From Burkholderia sp. BCC0322 (GTDB lineage: Bacteria; Pseudomonadota; Gammaproteobacteria; Burkholderiales; Burkholderiaceae), in the NCBI RefSeq assembly GCF_902833045.1, contig NZ_CADFDU010000001.1, positions 823,927-887,926 on the forward strand: 64,000 nt of DNA, read 5' to 3'. Position numbers and translations under genes: made by a program. Positions 16,639-25,431 of this stretch are shown in pieces; the first letter of the stretch is position 1; each line of letters opens with the position of its first letter. Below the pieces are notes generated by a model, which saw nothing but the letters and a program-made list of their open reading frames with translations, searched no databases and was not told where the DNA came from.

Positions 16639-17550
16639 ATGGACGAGCGGCTGAGAGGCGTGGCCGAATTTGTCGACGTGGTGGAGTCGGGCAGCTTCGC
16701 GGCGGCCGCGCTGCGGCTCGGCGTCACGCGCTCGGCCGTCGCGAAGGTCGTCGCGCGGCTCGAGCGCCGTCTCGGCACCCGGCTCCTGCAGCGCACGACA
16801 CGCCAGCTCGGCCTGACGGACGAAGGGCTCGTCTATTACGAGCAGTGCCGGCGGCTGCTGGCCGAACTCGGCGAGACGGAGGCCGCGCTCGACGCGGGGC
16901 AGCGCGAGCCGGCGGGGCGGTTGCGCGTCAGCGTGCCCGTGCTGTTCGGGCGGCAATGCGTGGCGCCCGTCATGCGGCGCCTCGTGGAGCGCCATCCACG
17001 GCTCGAAATCGACGTATCGTTCAGCGATCGCGTGGCCGATCTGGTCAACGACGGCTTCGACATCGCGGTGCGTATCGGCGAACTGGCCGATACGAGCGCG
17101 CTCGTCGGCCGGAAGCTCGGCGTGCAGCGCATGGGCATCTGCGCGTCGCCTGCCTATCTCGAACGTCATGGCCGTCCGGCGGGGCCCGGCGAACTCGCGT
17201 CGCACGTCGGCATCGCGTATTCGCGCGGCGGGCAACCAACGCCGTGGCGGGTCGTCGGTGCGGACGGCGCGGTGCACGACCATCGCCCGGCCGGGCGCCT
17301 GCGCCTCGACGACCTGCAGGCAATCGCGGATGCGGCCGCCGCCGGCGCGGGCCTCGCGTGGCTGCCGTGCTGGCTGATGGCGCCTTACCTGCGCGACGGC
17401 CGCCTCGCGCTCGTGATGGACAGCAACAGCGTGTCGGGCACCGACGTGTTCGCGGTGCGGCCGGCCTCGCGCCAGGTGCCGTCGAAGGTGCGGGTCGTCA
17501 TCGATGCGCTCGTCGACGAGATACCGCGCGTGCTGGCGTCCGATGATTGA
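16639..17550 (+). CDS. LysR family transcriptional regulator
   Basis: A 303-residue LysR-type regulator. The N-terminal winged HTH reads FVDVVESGSFAAAALRLGVT then SAVAKVVARLERRLGTRLLQ, followed by the linker helix and a periplasmic-binding-fold effector domain starting AGRLRVSVPVLFGR. The ATG at 16639 with GGAGCGG upstream is preferred over a GTG at 16615. Divergent from the MDR oxidoreductase gene. Confidence 0.9.
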   Translation: MDERLRGVAEFVDVVESGSFAAAALRLGVTRSAVAKVVARLERRLGTRLLQRTTRQLGLTDEGLVYYEQCRRLLAELGETEAALDAGQREPAGRLRVSVPVLFGRQCVAPVMRRLVERHPRLEIDVSFSDRVADLVNDGFDIAVRIGELADTSALVGRKLGVQRMGICASPAYLERHGRPAGPGELASHVGIAYSRGGQPTPWRVVGADGAVHDHRPAGRLRLDDLQAIADAAAAGAGLAWLPCWLMAPYLRDGRLALVMDSNSVSGTDVFAVRPASRQVPSKVRVVIDALVDEIPRVLASDD

Positions 17551-17730
17551 GGGTGGCGCGACGTTCCCGCGAAGCATGATCGGCCGACGCGGCGCATGAT
17601 CGTCGCACGCCGAGGATCCCGGCGGCCCGTCGTGGGAAACGCGCTTCGGCACCGGCGTGCATCCTGTCATCGCGAACCTCGTGCGGTACGCGGTCGGCCT
17701 TGCGCTCACCGCGCCGCTCGCCGCACGAGT

Positions 17731-18051
17731 TCAATTCGACGCCCGATGCGGATTGCAGTCCACTGAATACTCGGCGTGCTCGCCATTGACGTGCAGCACC
17801 AGCGTCGCGTTGCAGATGTCGTCCGAGCCGACGCTCAGCCTCAGCGTCGCGAGCGGCCGGTCCTCGCCGCCGGCGAGCCGCGACTCGCCGGAGCGCGTCA
17901 GCGTGGCCGATCCTGCTCCGCCGGTCCTGACGATGCGCAGGCTGTACGACACGTCGACCGGTGCGGCCGCCCGCACGTGCGGCACGATGTTCACGCCGCC
18001 GGCGCTGGCGGCGATGTCGAAATAGGCGTTGAGATCGTGAATGCCAACCAT
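17731..18051 (-). CDS. csgH: CsgH/CsgC-like curli assembly chaperone
   Basis: A 106-residue protein whose sequence (VDVSYSLRIVRTGGAGSATL, a 'LATLRLSVGSDDICNATL' strand pair and two C-terminal-half Cys residues) fits the small Ig-like CsgH/CsgC chaperones that hold curlin soluble in the periplasm. There is no obvious N-terminal signal peptide in this frame (MVGIHDLNAYFDIAASAGGV), which is odd for a periplasmic protein and leaves export unexplained. It is the last gene of the curli cluster, 71 bp after the csgA stop and behind an intrinsic terminator. CGACAGGGG lies before the ATG. Confidence 0.7.
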   Translation of the reverse strand: MVGIHDLNAYFDIAASAGGVNIVPHVRAAAPVDVSYSLRIVRTGGAGSATLTRSGESRLAGGEDRPLATLRLSVGSDDICNATLVLHVNGEHAEYSVDCNPHRASN

Positions 18052-18070
18052 GATCGTCCCCTGTCGAATG

Positions 18071-18105
18071 AAAAAAAGGCCGAACGGGCAACCGTCCGGC
18101 CTTTT
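18071..18105 (-). terminator. Intrinsic terminator between csgA and csgH
   Basis: On the minus strand GGCCGGACGG and CCGTTCGGCC pair as a 10-bp stem (one G-U) with a TTGC loop, followed by seven U residues. It lies just after csgA, so csgH would be transcribed only by read-through. That would make curlin mRNA far more abundant than the chaperone mRNA. Confidence 0.85.
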
Positions 18106-18122
18106 CGTTACACCGGCGGCGC

Positions 18123-19499
18123 TCAGTGCTGCTTGATCGATGCGGTGTTGTTGAAGCCGTTCTGGCTGATGCTCGCGTAGTTCGCGTTGCCTTGCTGTAC
18201 CAGCGTGGCGTTGTTGTTGTAGCCGATCTGCGTCACGTAGCCCTGGTTACCCGTGCCCGACACCTGCGATGCGTTGATGAGGTTGAAACCACCGACCTGC
18301 GAGAGGCTCAGCACGTCATCCGCGCCCGTCTGCGACGCATTGGCGTAGTTGCCGATGTCACCCGACTGGTTCACCGTCGCCGTCGAGCCCGATGCTGCCA
18401 GCTGCGTCACATACGCCTGGTTGTCCGCCGAACCCTGCGTGATCGATGCCGTCGAACCGGCCGAGCTGCTTTGCGTGATCGACGCCGTGTTGAACGCGGC
18501 CGTTTGCGTGATGGACGCGCCGTTGCCGAAGCCATACTGCTGCGTGATCGTCGCGTTGTTCGACGGGGCCGACTGGTTGATCGTCGCGTTGTCGCCGAAC
18601 TCGAACCACTGATTGACCGTTGCGTTGTTGCCGTCCGTGGTCTGCGTGATCGACGTCGTGTTGCCGGCCGCCGCGAGCTGGTTCACCGTTGCGTTGTTGC
18701 CGTTCACGCCGCCCGATTGCGAAATCGTCGTCACGTTGCCGCCGCCGAACGACGAGTTCACGTTGGCGGTTTCGGTGCCGCTCTGCGTCGTCGTGACCTG
18801 GTCGCCCCCTTCGGCGAACTGCGTCACGTTGGCGTTGGTCGTGCCGCCCGTTTGCGTGATCGACGTCACGTTCGCGCCGCCCCAGGTCGTCTGGACGTTC
18901 GCGGTGCCGTTGTTGCCGGTCTGCGTGATGCCGACGGTGTTGAAGACGGAGTCCGTCTGCGCCACGGTCGCGTTGTTGCCGATCGCCGACTGGCTCGGCG
19001 TGCCCTGGTTGATCGTGACGGTGTTCCAGCCGCCGCCCTGTTGCGAGATCGACGCGCTGTCGATGTAGCTGTACTGGTTGATCGTGTTGGTGTCGTATTG
19101 CGGGCCGCCCGTGTAGGCCGACGTCGTCTGCGTGATGTTCGCCGAGAAATCGCCGCCGCCGGACTGCGTCACGTAGTTCTTCTCGTTCGACGTGCCCGTC
19201 TGCGACACGTTCACGCTCGAATACGGCTGCGCCCACCAGGAGTTCTGCTGGATCACGGTCGTGTCGCCGCTGCCGCCCTGGGTCGTCACGTTGGCGACGA
19301 ACCCGTAGCGGGGATCGTTGCCGGCTGCCGACTGGCTGATCGATACCGAATCACCGCTCGTCGCCGTCTGTTCGACGGTCGCCGAGTTGAAGTTGCCGGA
19401 TTGCCCGATGTTCACGTTGTTCCCCGACGAATCGGCCTGTGCGGCAGCCGATGCGAGCATCAGCACTGCGATTGCGATTGCAGACTTGGTCACCTTCAT
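18123..19499 (-). CDS. csgA: Major curlin subunit CsgA-like, extra-long repeat amyloid
   Basis: A 458-residue secreted protein, about three times E. coli CsgA. Residues 1-22 are a signal peptide (MKVTKSAIAIAVLMLASAAAQA). The rest is an unbroken series of curlin strands ending in xxQ with Asn/Gly/Ser turns (SITQ, TVNQ, YVTQ, NASQ and so on). I count about 36 strand half-units, or about 18 two-strand repeats against five in E. coli. Such repeats stack into a beta-solenoid amyloid on the cell surface. The ATG at 19499 follows AGGAGCAAGAA. It lies after csgB and before a terminator. Confidence 0.9.
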   Translation of the reverse strand: MKVTKSAIAIAVLMLASAAAQADSSGNNVNIGQSGNFNSATVEQTATSGDSVSISQSAAGNDPRYGFVANVTTQGGSGDTTVIQQNSWWAQPYSSVNVSQTGTSNEKNYVTQSGGGDFSANITQTTSAYTGGPQYDTNTINQYSYIDSASISQQGGGWNTVTINQGTPSQSAIGNNATVAQTDSVFNTVGITQTGNNGTANVQTTWGGANVTSITQTGGTTNANVTQFAEGGDQVTTTQSGTETANVNSSFGGGNVTTISQSGGVNGNNATVNQLAAAGNTTSITQTTDGNNATVNQWFEFGDNATINQSAPSNNATITQQYGFGNGASITQTAAFNTASITQSSSAGSTASITQGSADNQAYVTQLAASGSTATVNQSGDIGNYANASQTGADDVLSLSQVGGFNLINASQVSGTGNQGYVTQIGYNNNATLVQQGNANYASISQNGFNNTASIKQH

Positions 19500-19617
19500 T
19501 TCTTGCTCCTGATTCGAAAGAAAATTCGCCGGAAAAGTGGGTCTTTTGCCGGCACCCCCGCCAATTGAGCGCGCTCTCACGCCCCACACCTCACACCACT
19601 TGCAAACTGCGTAGCCG

Positions 19618-20160
19618 TTACCGCGTCAGCACCGTTGCGCGCGCACCGTTGCCGGTCTGGATCACCTGGATGCCGGTGTTCGATCCGCCCTGCACGATGT
19701 TCACCGCGTTGTTGCTGCCGTTCTGCGTGACGCGCGCCGACAGCGACGTGCCGACCTGCGTCGCATCGACCGAATTGCCGGCACCGTTTTGTTGCACCCG
19801 CAACGTGTTGCCGTTACCGCGCTGCGTCGCATTCAATGCGTTGCCGAAGCCGGCCTGCGACGCTGCGATCCAGTTCTGCGCGCCGGTCTGCCGCGCGACG
19901 ATCGAATTGCCGTCGCCGGCCTGCCAGACCAGCGCACCGTTGTGGCCCGCCTGGTCCAGCGACGCGGTATTGCCGACGCCGCTTTGCTGGACCGCGACGA
20001 TGTTGCCGCTGTAGTCGAACGCCGGTTCGGGCGGGCCGAGATCGCTGAGCGGCACCGGTGCCGCCGACGCGGCCTGCATGGCCGCGGCCGTCCACACGGT
20101 CGCGAGCACCCGCCGCGTCACGCGGGCGCGGCCGTTCCGATCACGCTGTCGATTCATCAT
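19618..20160 (-). CDS. csgB: Minor curlin / nucleator CsgB-like
   Basis: A 180-residue curlin-repeat protein with a signal peptide ending near AASA (residue 33). About eleven strand half-units follow (AVQQ, SLDQ, LVWQ, NATQ, RVQQ, DATQ, RVTQ, NIVQ, QVIQ). It is shorter than the neighbouring CsgA and ends in a basic tail ARATVLTR, resembling the basic C-terminal repeat of CsgB that anchors and nucleates fibres on the outer membrane. It precedes csgA by 118 bp on the same strand. Assignment to CsgB rather than a second CsgA rests on position, length and the basic end. Confidence 0.82.
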   Translation of the reverse strand: MMNRQRDRNGRARVTRRVLATVWTAAAMQAASAAPVPLSDLGPPEPAFDYSGNIVAVQQSGVGNTASLDQAGHNGALVWQAGDGNSIVARQTGAQNWIAASQAGFGNALNATQRGNGNTLRVQQNGAGNSVDATQVGTSLSARVTQNGSNNAVNIVQGGSNTGIQVIQTGNGARATVLTR

Positions 20161-20189
20161 GTTTTCTCCGCTGGCCGGCCTGATGCCGG

Positions 20190-21128
20190 TTAATGAGTGG
20201 ACGCAACCGGGCGATCGATCTTCTGCGGGTCGTACGCGGTGTTTGCGTCCTCCATGTCCTGCGCGTATTGCCGGTCTTCCTGCAGATAGCGCTGCATCGT
20301 CGGGTCGTACCAGTCCTGGTCGTTCTTCAGCGCCCAGGTCTGGTTCGCGACGCCCTGGACGATCAGGTGCGTGAGCGCCGATTCGATCGCTTCGTTGACG
20401 CAGATCTGCGCGGGTTCGTTACGCGTCAGCCCGACTTCGGCCTGCAGCAGGTCCTTGAAGCCGACGAAGCGATAGACGCCCGTGTCGACCTGGTAGGAAT
20501 AGACGGTCTTGGTCGTCGACACGCTGTTGAGCACCTGGCCCGTGCGGATGTCGATCGCGCGCAGGTTGACGGTGACCTGGTCGACCCGGTATTGCGTCGA
20601 CCCGCTGATCCCGAGGTAGGCGACGCCGGCCCCGCCGGTCCGCACGTTCGTGTCGTAGCCGACGATGCCGCCCTCGAGCACGATGTTCGCGGGCAAGAGC
20701 GGCGCCATCGCATCGTTCTGCGCCTTCTTCGCATCCGCGCCGTCGGTGGCGCGCATGATCTTGCGTTCGGTCAGCAGATCCTGCAGGTTCTCGCGTTCCA
20801 CCGGCGTGAACCAGCCGGAGTCGCGCATCGCCTTGACGAGGAACGACGCGCCGCCCTGCGTGACCTGCGACGAAAAGGAACTGTCCGGCGATGCCTTGTA
20901 CTGCCCCGTCAGATCGCGGAAGCCGTAGACGGCCGCGACGATCCTGCCCTTCGGCGGCGGAAGGTGCGTGAGGTCGCGCGTGGTGCGTGTCGGCGGCGTC
21001 AGCGTCGCGTTGCTCAATGCCGGCATCGGCCGCGTGACGCAGCCGACCAGCGACAGCAGCAATACCGCGCCCACGGCGATTCGCGTCATCCCCGGGTTCA
21101 AGCGTGTGCGGTCAGCATTTTTTTTCAT
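20190..21128 (-). CDS. csgG: Curli secretion channel CsgG (outer-membrane lipoprotein)
   Basis: A 312-residue CsgG. The signal sequence ends with lipobox LVGC (Cys30 from this start; an ATG at 21089 would put it at Cys17). Family features are DLTHLPPPKGRIVAAVYGF, SGWFTPVERENLQDLLTERK and the transmembrane-hairpin region VEGG/GYDTNVRTGGAGVAYL. It forms the nonameric curlin export pore. In the constriction loop E. coli has Tyr and Asn-Phe; here the aligned loop KASPDSSF keeps Phe but has Ser at the other two positions. The C-terminus has about 35 extra acidic residues beyond E. coli CsgG. Confidence 0.92.
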   Translation of the reverse strand: MKKNADRTRLNPGMTRIAVGAVLLLSLVGCVTRPMPALSNATLTPPTRTTRDLTHLPPPKGRIVAAVYGFRDLTGQYKASPDSSFSSQVTQGGASFLVKAMRDSGWFTPVERENLQDLLTERKIMRATDGADAKKAQNDAMAPLLPANIVLEGGIVGYDTNVRTGGAGVAYLGISGSTQYRVDQVTVNLRAIDIRTGQVLNSVSTTKTVYSYQVDTGVYRFVGFKDLLQAEVGLTRNEPAQICVNEAIESALTHLIVQGVANQTWALKNDQDWYDPTMQRYLQEDRQYAQDMEDANTAYDPQKIDRPVASTH

Positions 21129-21153
21129 GATTCGCTCAGTCGGTTTTTTCGAT

Positions 21154-21591
21154 TTATTGGCCGTTGCTGACGATGAACGTCGAGGTCGCACCCGTCGTCT
21201 TGTCGGTGGTCGTCACTTGCAGGTTGCCGTTGCCGGCCGCACTCACGACGATCGTGAAATTACCCGTGCTGATCGTCCCCGGCTTGAGTTCGCCGTTGGT
21301 GCCGACGATCGAGTTCGTCACCGAGCCCGCGACGCGCGACAGGATCGCCTGCTGCAGCTGCGCATTGAACTGGTCGAGCGACGACGTGGACGTCGACGAC
21401 GAATAGGCCGACAGCGACGGATCCGTGTGCTTGTTCTGCGCGTTGGCCTCGTTGAGCAGATTGGGGCCGTTTGCCGGGTTGCCGCCGAAGTTCGGGTTGT
21501 TGGGCTGATATACCAGCGTCGACGACCACGAATAGGGCGACACCGCGGTCATCGCGACCAGGGCGATCAAGCTCAATCTGATTCGATTCAT
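21154..21591 (-). CDS. csgF: Curli assembly factor CsgF
   Basis: A 145-residue protein with a signal peptide (MNRIRLSLIALVAMTAVSP..WS) and the diagnostic mature N-terminus TLVYQPNNPNFGGNP..G..LLN, which in E. coli inserts into the CsgG pore and forms a second constriction. The middle is Ser-rich; the C-terminal part ends TTDKTTGATSTFIVSNGQ. CsgF couples exported CsgA to surface nucleation by CsgB. It lies between csgE and csgG with short gaps of about 25-30 bp, in one operon. Confidence 0.92.
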   Translation of the reverse strand: MNRIRLSLIALVAMTAVSPYSWSSTLVYQPNNPNFGGNPANGPNLLNEANAQNKHTDPSLSAYSSSTSTSSLDQFNAQLQQAILSRVAGSVTNSIVGTNGELKPGTISTGNFTIVVSAAGNGNLQVTTTDKTTGATSTFIVSNGQ

Positions 21592-21621
21592 TTTCCCTAA
21601 CCCCTGTTTTTGATTAATCGA

Positions 21622-22227
21622 CTAAATCTCGTCTTTGGCCAGATCCGAATCGGGAAACAGCAAATTCGACAGATCGTCCTGAATGACGGTTTGGAAGGAA
21701 ATGCTGGCGGCGCTTTCGGCCACGGCCCGGACATTTGCCCGTGCGATCGGCAGGAAGGTCTGGAATACGCGCTTTTGCTGGAATTCGACCCAGATCAGGC
21801 TGCCGTAACGCCCGGACGGGCGTTCGTGAATCGCGACCATGTAGCGCTCGCTCAGCGGGATTTCCGACCACGTCTGCGAGAAGTAGGTGTAGAAATCGCG
21901 GCCGGCGAGCGTCACGGCATCGGTCGTGACCGTGCCGCCGAGCTGGTCTTCCGGAAGGGCGCTGCGGGCGGCGGCCTGGGCACGGGCCGTCGCGGCGCCG
22001 GCGGCCGGCTTCGCCGCGGCCGGGCCCGCGCCGGGCGCGGGTCTCGGTGCTTCAAGGACGCGTTCGGCGTTCAGCAGCGTCGAGGGCGGCGCAATCGGAT
22101 GTCCGCCGTTCGCCGCGGCGGAAGGCGGCGCGTCGACGGTGTCTTGTGCCGGTGCGCGCGCCGTCGCGAACAGCGACAGGCACGTCACGGCCCCCCAGGC
22201 CCATCGCCTGCTTGCACTCGATACCAT
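21622..22227 (-). CDS. csgE: Curli secretion specificity factor CsgE
   Basis: A 201-residue exported protein, longer than E. coli CsgE (129) because of an Ala/Pro-rich insert of about 65 residues after the signal peptide. The conserved core begins near residue 95 (GGTVTTDAVTLAGRDFYTYF) and includes IHERPSGRYGSLIWVEF and VFQTFLPI, matching CsgE, and the ending SDLAKDEI matches too. CsgE forms a periplasmic cap on CsgG and selects curlins. First gene of the csgEFG-BA-H operon. Confidence 0.9.
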   Translation of the reverse strand: MVSSASRRWAWGAVTCLSLFATARAPAQDTVDAPPSAAANGGHPIAPPSTLLNAERVLEAPRPAPGAGPAAAKPAAGAATARAQAAARSALPEDQLGGTVTTDAVTLAGRDFYTYFSQTWSEIPLSERYMVAIHERPSGRYGSLIWVEFQQKRVFQTFLPIARANVRAVAESAASISFQTVIQDDLSNLLFPDSDLAKDEI

Positions 22228-22686
22228 TTCCCCGACCCCGGAATCATTTGTACGAAATAGGGCGCCGCCCGATTTTCGGGTTATTCGTTCCTGGTCGAAC
22301 GCGGCACATGGTGGGGGGAGTCAGCAAGACGCGTGCCTGCCGTTGTTTTAAACGGCATACTTTTTTAAGTCGTTATTCGTCTAATTTTTGGGTTGCATAT
22401 TTTTGTCGCGTAAAACGTTTGCGAGTTCGATATTCATTAACAAACTTTCTTTTATAAACGGAGCATTACAATTAAATCAGGCGATATTTGATGAAAATCG
22501 TGATTTGGAAATTGCCGGCGACGCTGACGCGGAGAAAACGTAACGTGCTGCTACGGGTTCGCGCGTAACGACACGGCGTAACGTCCCGTGACACACGTAG
22601 AATCGTCCGATGAAAGCGCAGGTTCGGGCTTCCGCCGCGGAAACCTCCCTCCACGCTATTCATGTGAACGGACTTCGGGAGCACTC
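22228..22686. other. AT-rich regulatory region between csgE and a divergent SDR gene
   Basis: About 460 bp, distinctly AT-rich between 22330 and 22500 in an otherwise GC-rich window. This is expected for a heavily regulated promoter, such as that of a curli operon, and for H-NS-type binding. No csgD-like activator gene is present. I cannot assign -35/-10 boxes with confidence; an ORF spanning the right end (from 22588) is only an upstream extension of the SDR frame. Confidence 0.5.
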
Positions 22687-23406
22687 ATGTCATCTCGCAC
22701 GTATCTCGTCACCGGCGCATCGCGCGGCATCGGTCTTGCGGTCAGCGCCTTGCTCGCACGGCGAGGCCATCGCGTCATCGGTCTCGCGCGTCACACGCAG
22801 GACATCGACTTCCCCGGCGAATTGCGCGCGTGCGATCTCGCCGACATCGAACAGACGGCGGCCACCCTTGCACGCGTCAGCGAGCAGCACGACGTCGACG
22901 GCATCGTGAACAACGCCGGCATCGTGTTGCCGCAACCGCTTGGACGGATTGATTTCCAGTCGCTGCAGACCGTGTTCGATCTCAACGTGCGGGCCGCGAT
23001 CCAGGTTACGCAGCACTTTGCGGATGCGATGAAGGCGCGTGGCCACGGGCGCATCGTCAACATCTGCAGCCGTGCGATTTTCGGCAGCCTCGATCGCACC
23101 GCGTATTCCGCCGCGAAGAGCGCGCTCGTCGGCTGCACGCGCACGTGGGCGCTGGAACTGGCCGAACATGGCGTGACCGTCAACGCGGTTGCGCCGGGGC
23201 CGATCGAGACGGAACTGTTCCGGCAGACGCGGCCCGTCGGCAGCGAAGCCGAACACAAGGTGCTCGCGACGATCCCCGCGCGCCGGCTCGGCACGGCCGA
23301 CGATGTGGCCGCGGCGATCGCGTTCTTCCTGTCGGACGAAGCCGCTTTCGTCACGGGGCAGGTGCTGGCCGTGGATGGCGGCGGCAGTCTCGGCGGGCGG
23401 AGTTGA
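22687..23406 (+). CDS. SDR family oxidoreductase
   Basis: A 239-residue classical SDR: TGASRGIG near residue 10, NNAG near 77, catalytic Ser in NICSRAIFG and YSAAK Tyr-Lys pair near 140. The C-terminal 'SFVTGQVLAVDGGGS'-type ending resembles FabG-like 3-oxoacyl-ACP reductases and sugar/alcohol dehydrogenases. The ATG at 22687 follows CGGGAG; an upstream in-frame ATG at 22588 adds residues unlike the family. It stands alone, divergent from curli and convergent with the next gene. Substrate unknown. Confidence 0.88.
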   Translation: MSSRTYLVTGASRGIGLAVSALLARRGHRVIGLARHTQDIDFPGELRACDLADIEQTAATLARVSEQHDVDGIVNNAGIVLPQPLGRIDFQSLQTVFDLNVRAAIQVTQHFADAMKARGHGRIVNICSRAIFGSLDRTAYSAAKSALVGCTRTWALELAEHGVTVNAVAPGPIETELFRQTRPVGSEAEHKVLATIPARRLGTADDVAAAIAFFLSDEAAFVTGQVLAVDGGGSLGGRS

Positions 23407-23434
23407 CGCACGGCAGGCGGTGAAAGGGCGGCGC

Positions 23435-25147
23435 TCAGATGCCGAGTCCTTTCACGCGGATCGTTTTCTCGTCGATCGTGTACTCGCTGGTAGCGCGTTC
23501 CGACATCCAGTCGCCGTTGCTCATTGGCCGATACGCGGGATGTTCGTCAAGCAACCGACGGATCACGGTCATCGGATGGTCGATTCGCAGCGGTGTCGGC
23601 AGTCGGATCAACCGGTGCCCGCCGCTGGTCGAGCCGACCTGGCACTCGGCATCCTTGAGCAGGTTCCGGAATGTCGCCCAGTCATAGAGCGAGATACCGT
23701 CGTCGGTGCTCTGGAAGTCGAATTGCGCGATGTTGTGTAGCAGAACGAAGCTCGAATTCTCAGGCGTTGCGTCGTCGATGCCGCGTGCGGCCAGCGTCTT
23801 GGCGAGCTGCCCGGATTCGAGGAGGCGTTTGGCCTCCCGCAACTGGTTAAGGCCTTTGCCGAAATCCTTCTGTACGGTCGCGACCACCGCTTCGAAAAAC
23901 GCCTTCTCGCCGAGCAGCGCGTGCTTGATCTGGACGAAATAGTAGTGTCGTTGCCGGGTGTCGTGGATGATGAATTCGACATCGGCTTCATTCGTCGCGC
24001 CGCCCAGCACTTTGGTCCGGTCGAAGCCGTCGTAGGTCCGGAAGTGCGGCCGATAGTCCTCTCCGTCGTCGATGCGCTGCCTGATGATCGTCTTTTCGAA
24101 GAAAATCCCGCCGGCATGAAGCCGTAGCAGATCGCGCTCGCCGAATTCCTCCTCCAGCGCACGGTAGTAGGCGCGCAGGCCTTTCGATACGGCATCGATA
24201 CGGATGTCGAGCACGTCGCCGCTGCAGGTCACGAACCGGTCGGTCGCGAGCGCCAGTGCCTGGCGTCGCAGGAGGTTTGCTACCGCGTCCGGTTCGAGCC
24301 CGTGCCGTGACAGCTCCGCGTGCGTCATCCTGAGCGGCTTGCCTCTGACGGTGGCCACGGCGATGACCGCGACCAGCGCGACCGCGTCGTGTAGATGCCG
24401 GATGCTGGTCAGCGCGAGTCCCTCCGGTGTCAGCCGCTGCCACGCGATCGACAGGTCGCGGTCCAGGATGTGTTCGATCAGGGGGGCCAAGTCCGTCGCC
24501 GTGACGGCACCCGTATTCGCGATCATCTTGATGATTGCCAGCGTACTCATGTGGCTGTTGCGATCGAGCGTGCGGGCAAACCAGGTCGCCCGCAGCGCAT
24601 CGCGCGCAGCGTCGTCGAATACGGTGATGTCGAAACGGTCTGCGTGATAGTTGACTTTCGCGATGCCGCTCAGGCACAGCGCGAGTGCTTCATTCAGCAT
24701 CAGCACGCGAAGCGCGGCAGCGACCGAGGGATCGCCTATGGCGTTTTCCGATCCCGTTTGTTTCAGATCGCACATGTCGTACAAGCGCTCGAGCTGGCAT
24801 TGAACGCTGACATGGCTGAGATATTGCGACGCGCTGATATTGAAAACCGGTGGCGGTGTGCTGCCGTCGAATTCCATCCGGCACAAGGCGGTCAGGTCGG
24901 TATCGGCCGGAATGACAGGCGACAGCGAGCTTTCGAGAAGCGGCACGATCCCGGGCAATGCGTGTTGCGCCGACAGGCATGCGCGATCGTAGAAATTGCC
25001 AAGCGCAATCAGGCTCTTGTAGTCGTCGCGATGCATCAAATGCTGACGCAGCGGCCCGTGGATACTTTTTCCGGCAGAGAAATCGAAAGGTTTCTTCAGA
25101 AGACTGTGTATCGGCGCAAGCAGCTTGGCATCAGTTCGAAAGAACAT
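23435..25147 (-). CDS. Large protein with a PD-(D/E)XK nuclease-like core, unknown function
   Basis: About 570 residues. The N-terminal 350 residues are mostly helical with no motif I know. Near residue 389 the segment DVEFIIHDTRQRHYYFVQIK has the layout of a restriction-endonuclease-like fold: D389, then Q406-x-K408 at the end of the next strand, preceded by an acidic GATNEA turn. An FFEKTIIRQ-type helix lies ahead of the core, where such nucleases often place an active-site acid. Base composition is lower in GC than its neighbours. The start is uncertain: the frame is open to 25357, but the extension is not protein-like. Possibly a standalone defence or DNA-processing enzyme. Confidence 0.6.
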   Translation of the reverse strand: MFFRTDAKLLAPIHSLLKKPFDFSAGKSIHGPLRQHLMHRDDYKSLIALGNFYDRACLSAQHALPGIVPLLESSLSPVIPADTDLTALCRMEFDGSTPPPVFNISASQYLSHVSVQCQLERLYDMCDLKQTGSENAIGDPSVAAALRVLMLNEALALCLSGIAKVNYHADRFDITVFDDAARDALRATWFARTLDRNSHMSTLAIIKMIANTGAVTATDLAPLIEHILDRDLSIAWQRLTPEGLALTSIRHLHDAVALVAVIAVATVRGKPLRMTHAELSRHGLEPDAVANLLRRQALALATDRFVTCSGDVLDIRIDAVSKGLRAYYRALEEEFGERDLLRLHAGGIFFEKTIIRQRIDDGEDYRPHFRTYDGFDRTKVLGGATNEADVEFIIHDTRQRHYYFVQIKHALLGEKAFFEAVVATVQKDFGKGLNQLREAKRLLESGQLAKTLAARGIDDATPENSSFVLLHNIAQFDFQSTDDGISLYDWATFRNLLKDAECQVGSTSGGHRLIRLPTPLRIDHPMTVIRRLLDEHPAYRPMSNGDWMSERATSEYTIDEKTIRVKGLGI

Positions 25148-25431
25148 GTTTTTATCGGCCCGTTGGTCGATTCGACGATCGACTGGATTTATATGCGTGG
25201 CGGGAAAGCAAATGACGCATTGTGTGTTGATGGCGGGGCGGGAAGCAATCGCTATTTCGAGCAATTGATCGTCGCTTTCGAAAACCGCTTGCGGCGTCCG
25301 GTTTCGGTGCCCGCCGTGTTGCCGTTCGCGCGGCATATTCCGCCACCCCGTTAGCATGTGACGAATCGGACTTTGGGCGCCGCGCGCGCGACGCTAAGAT
25401 CGCCGCTCCCGTAGATCGAGCGTTCACAACA

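Noticed and set aside
18123-20160. Repetitive DNA in this stretch as a CRISPR or satellite
   Set aside because: The repeats are degenerate at the DNA level and encode curlin strands in two intact secreted proteins.
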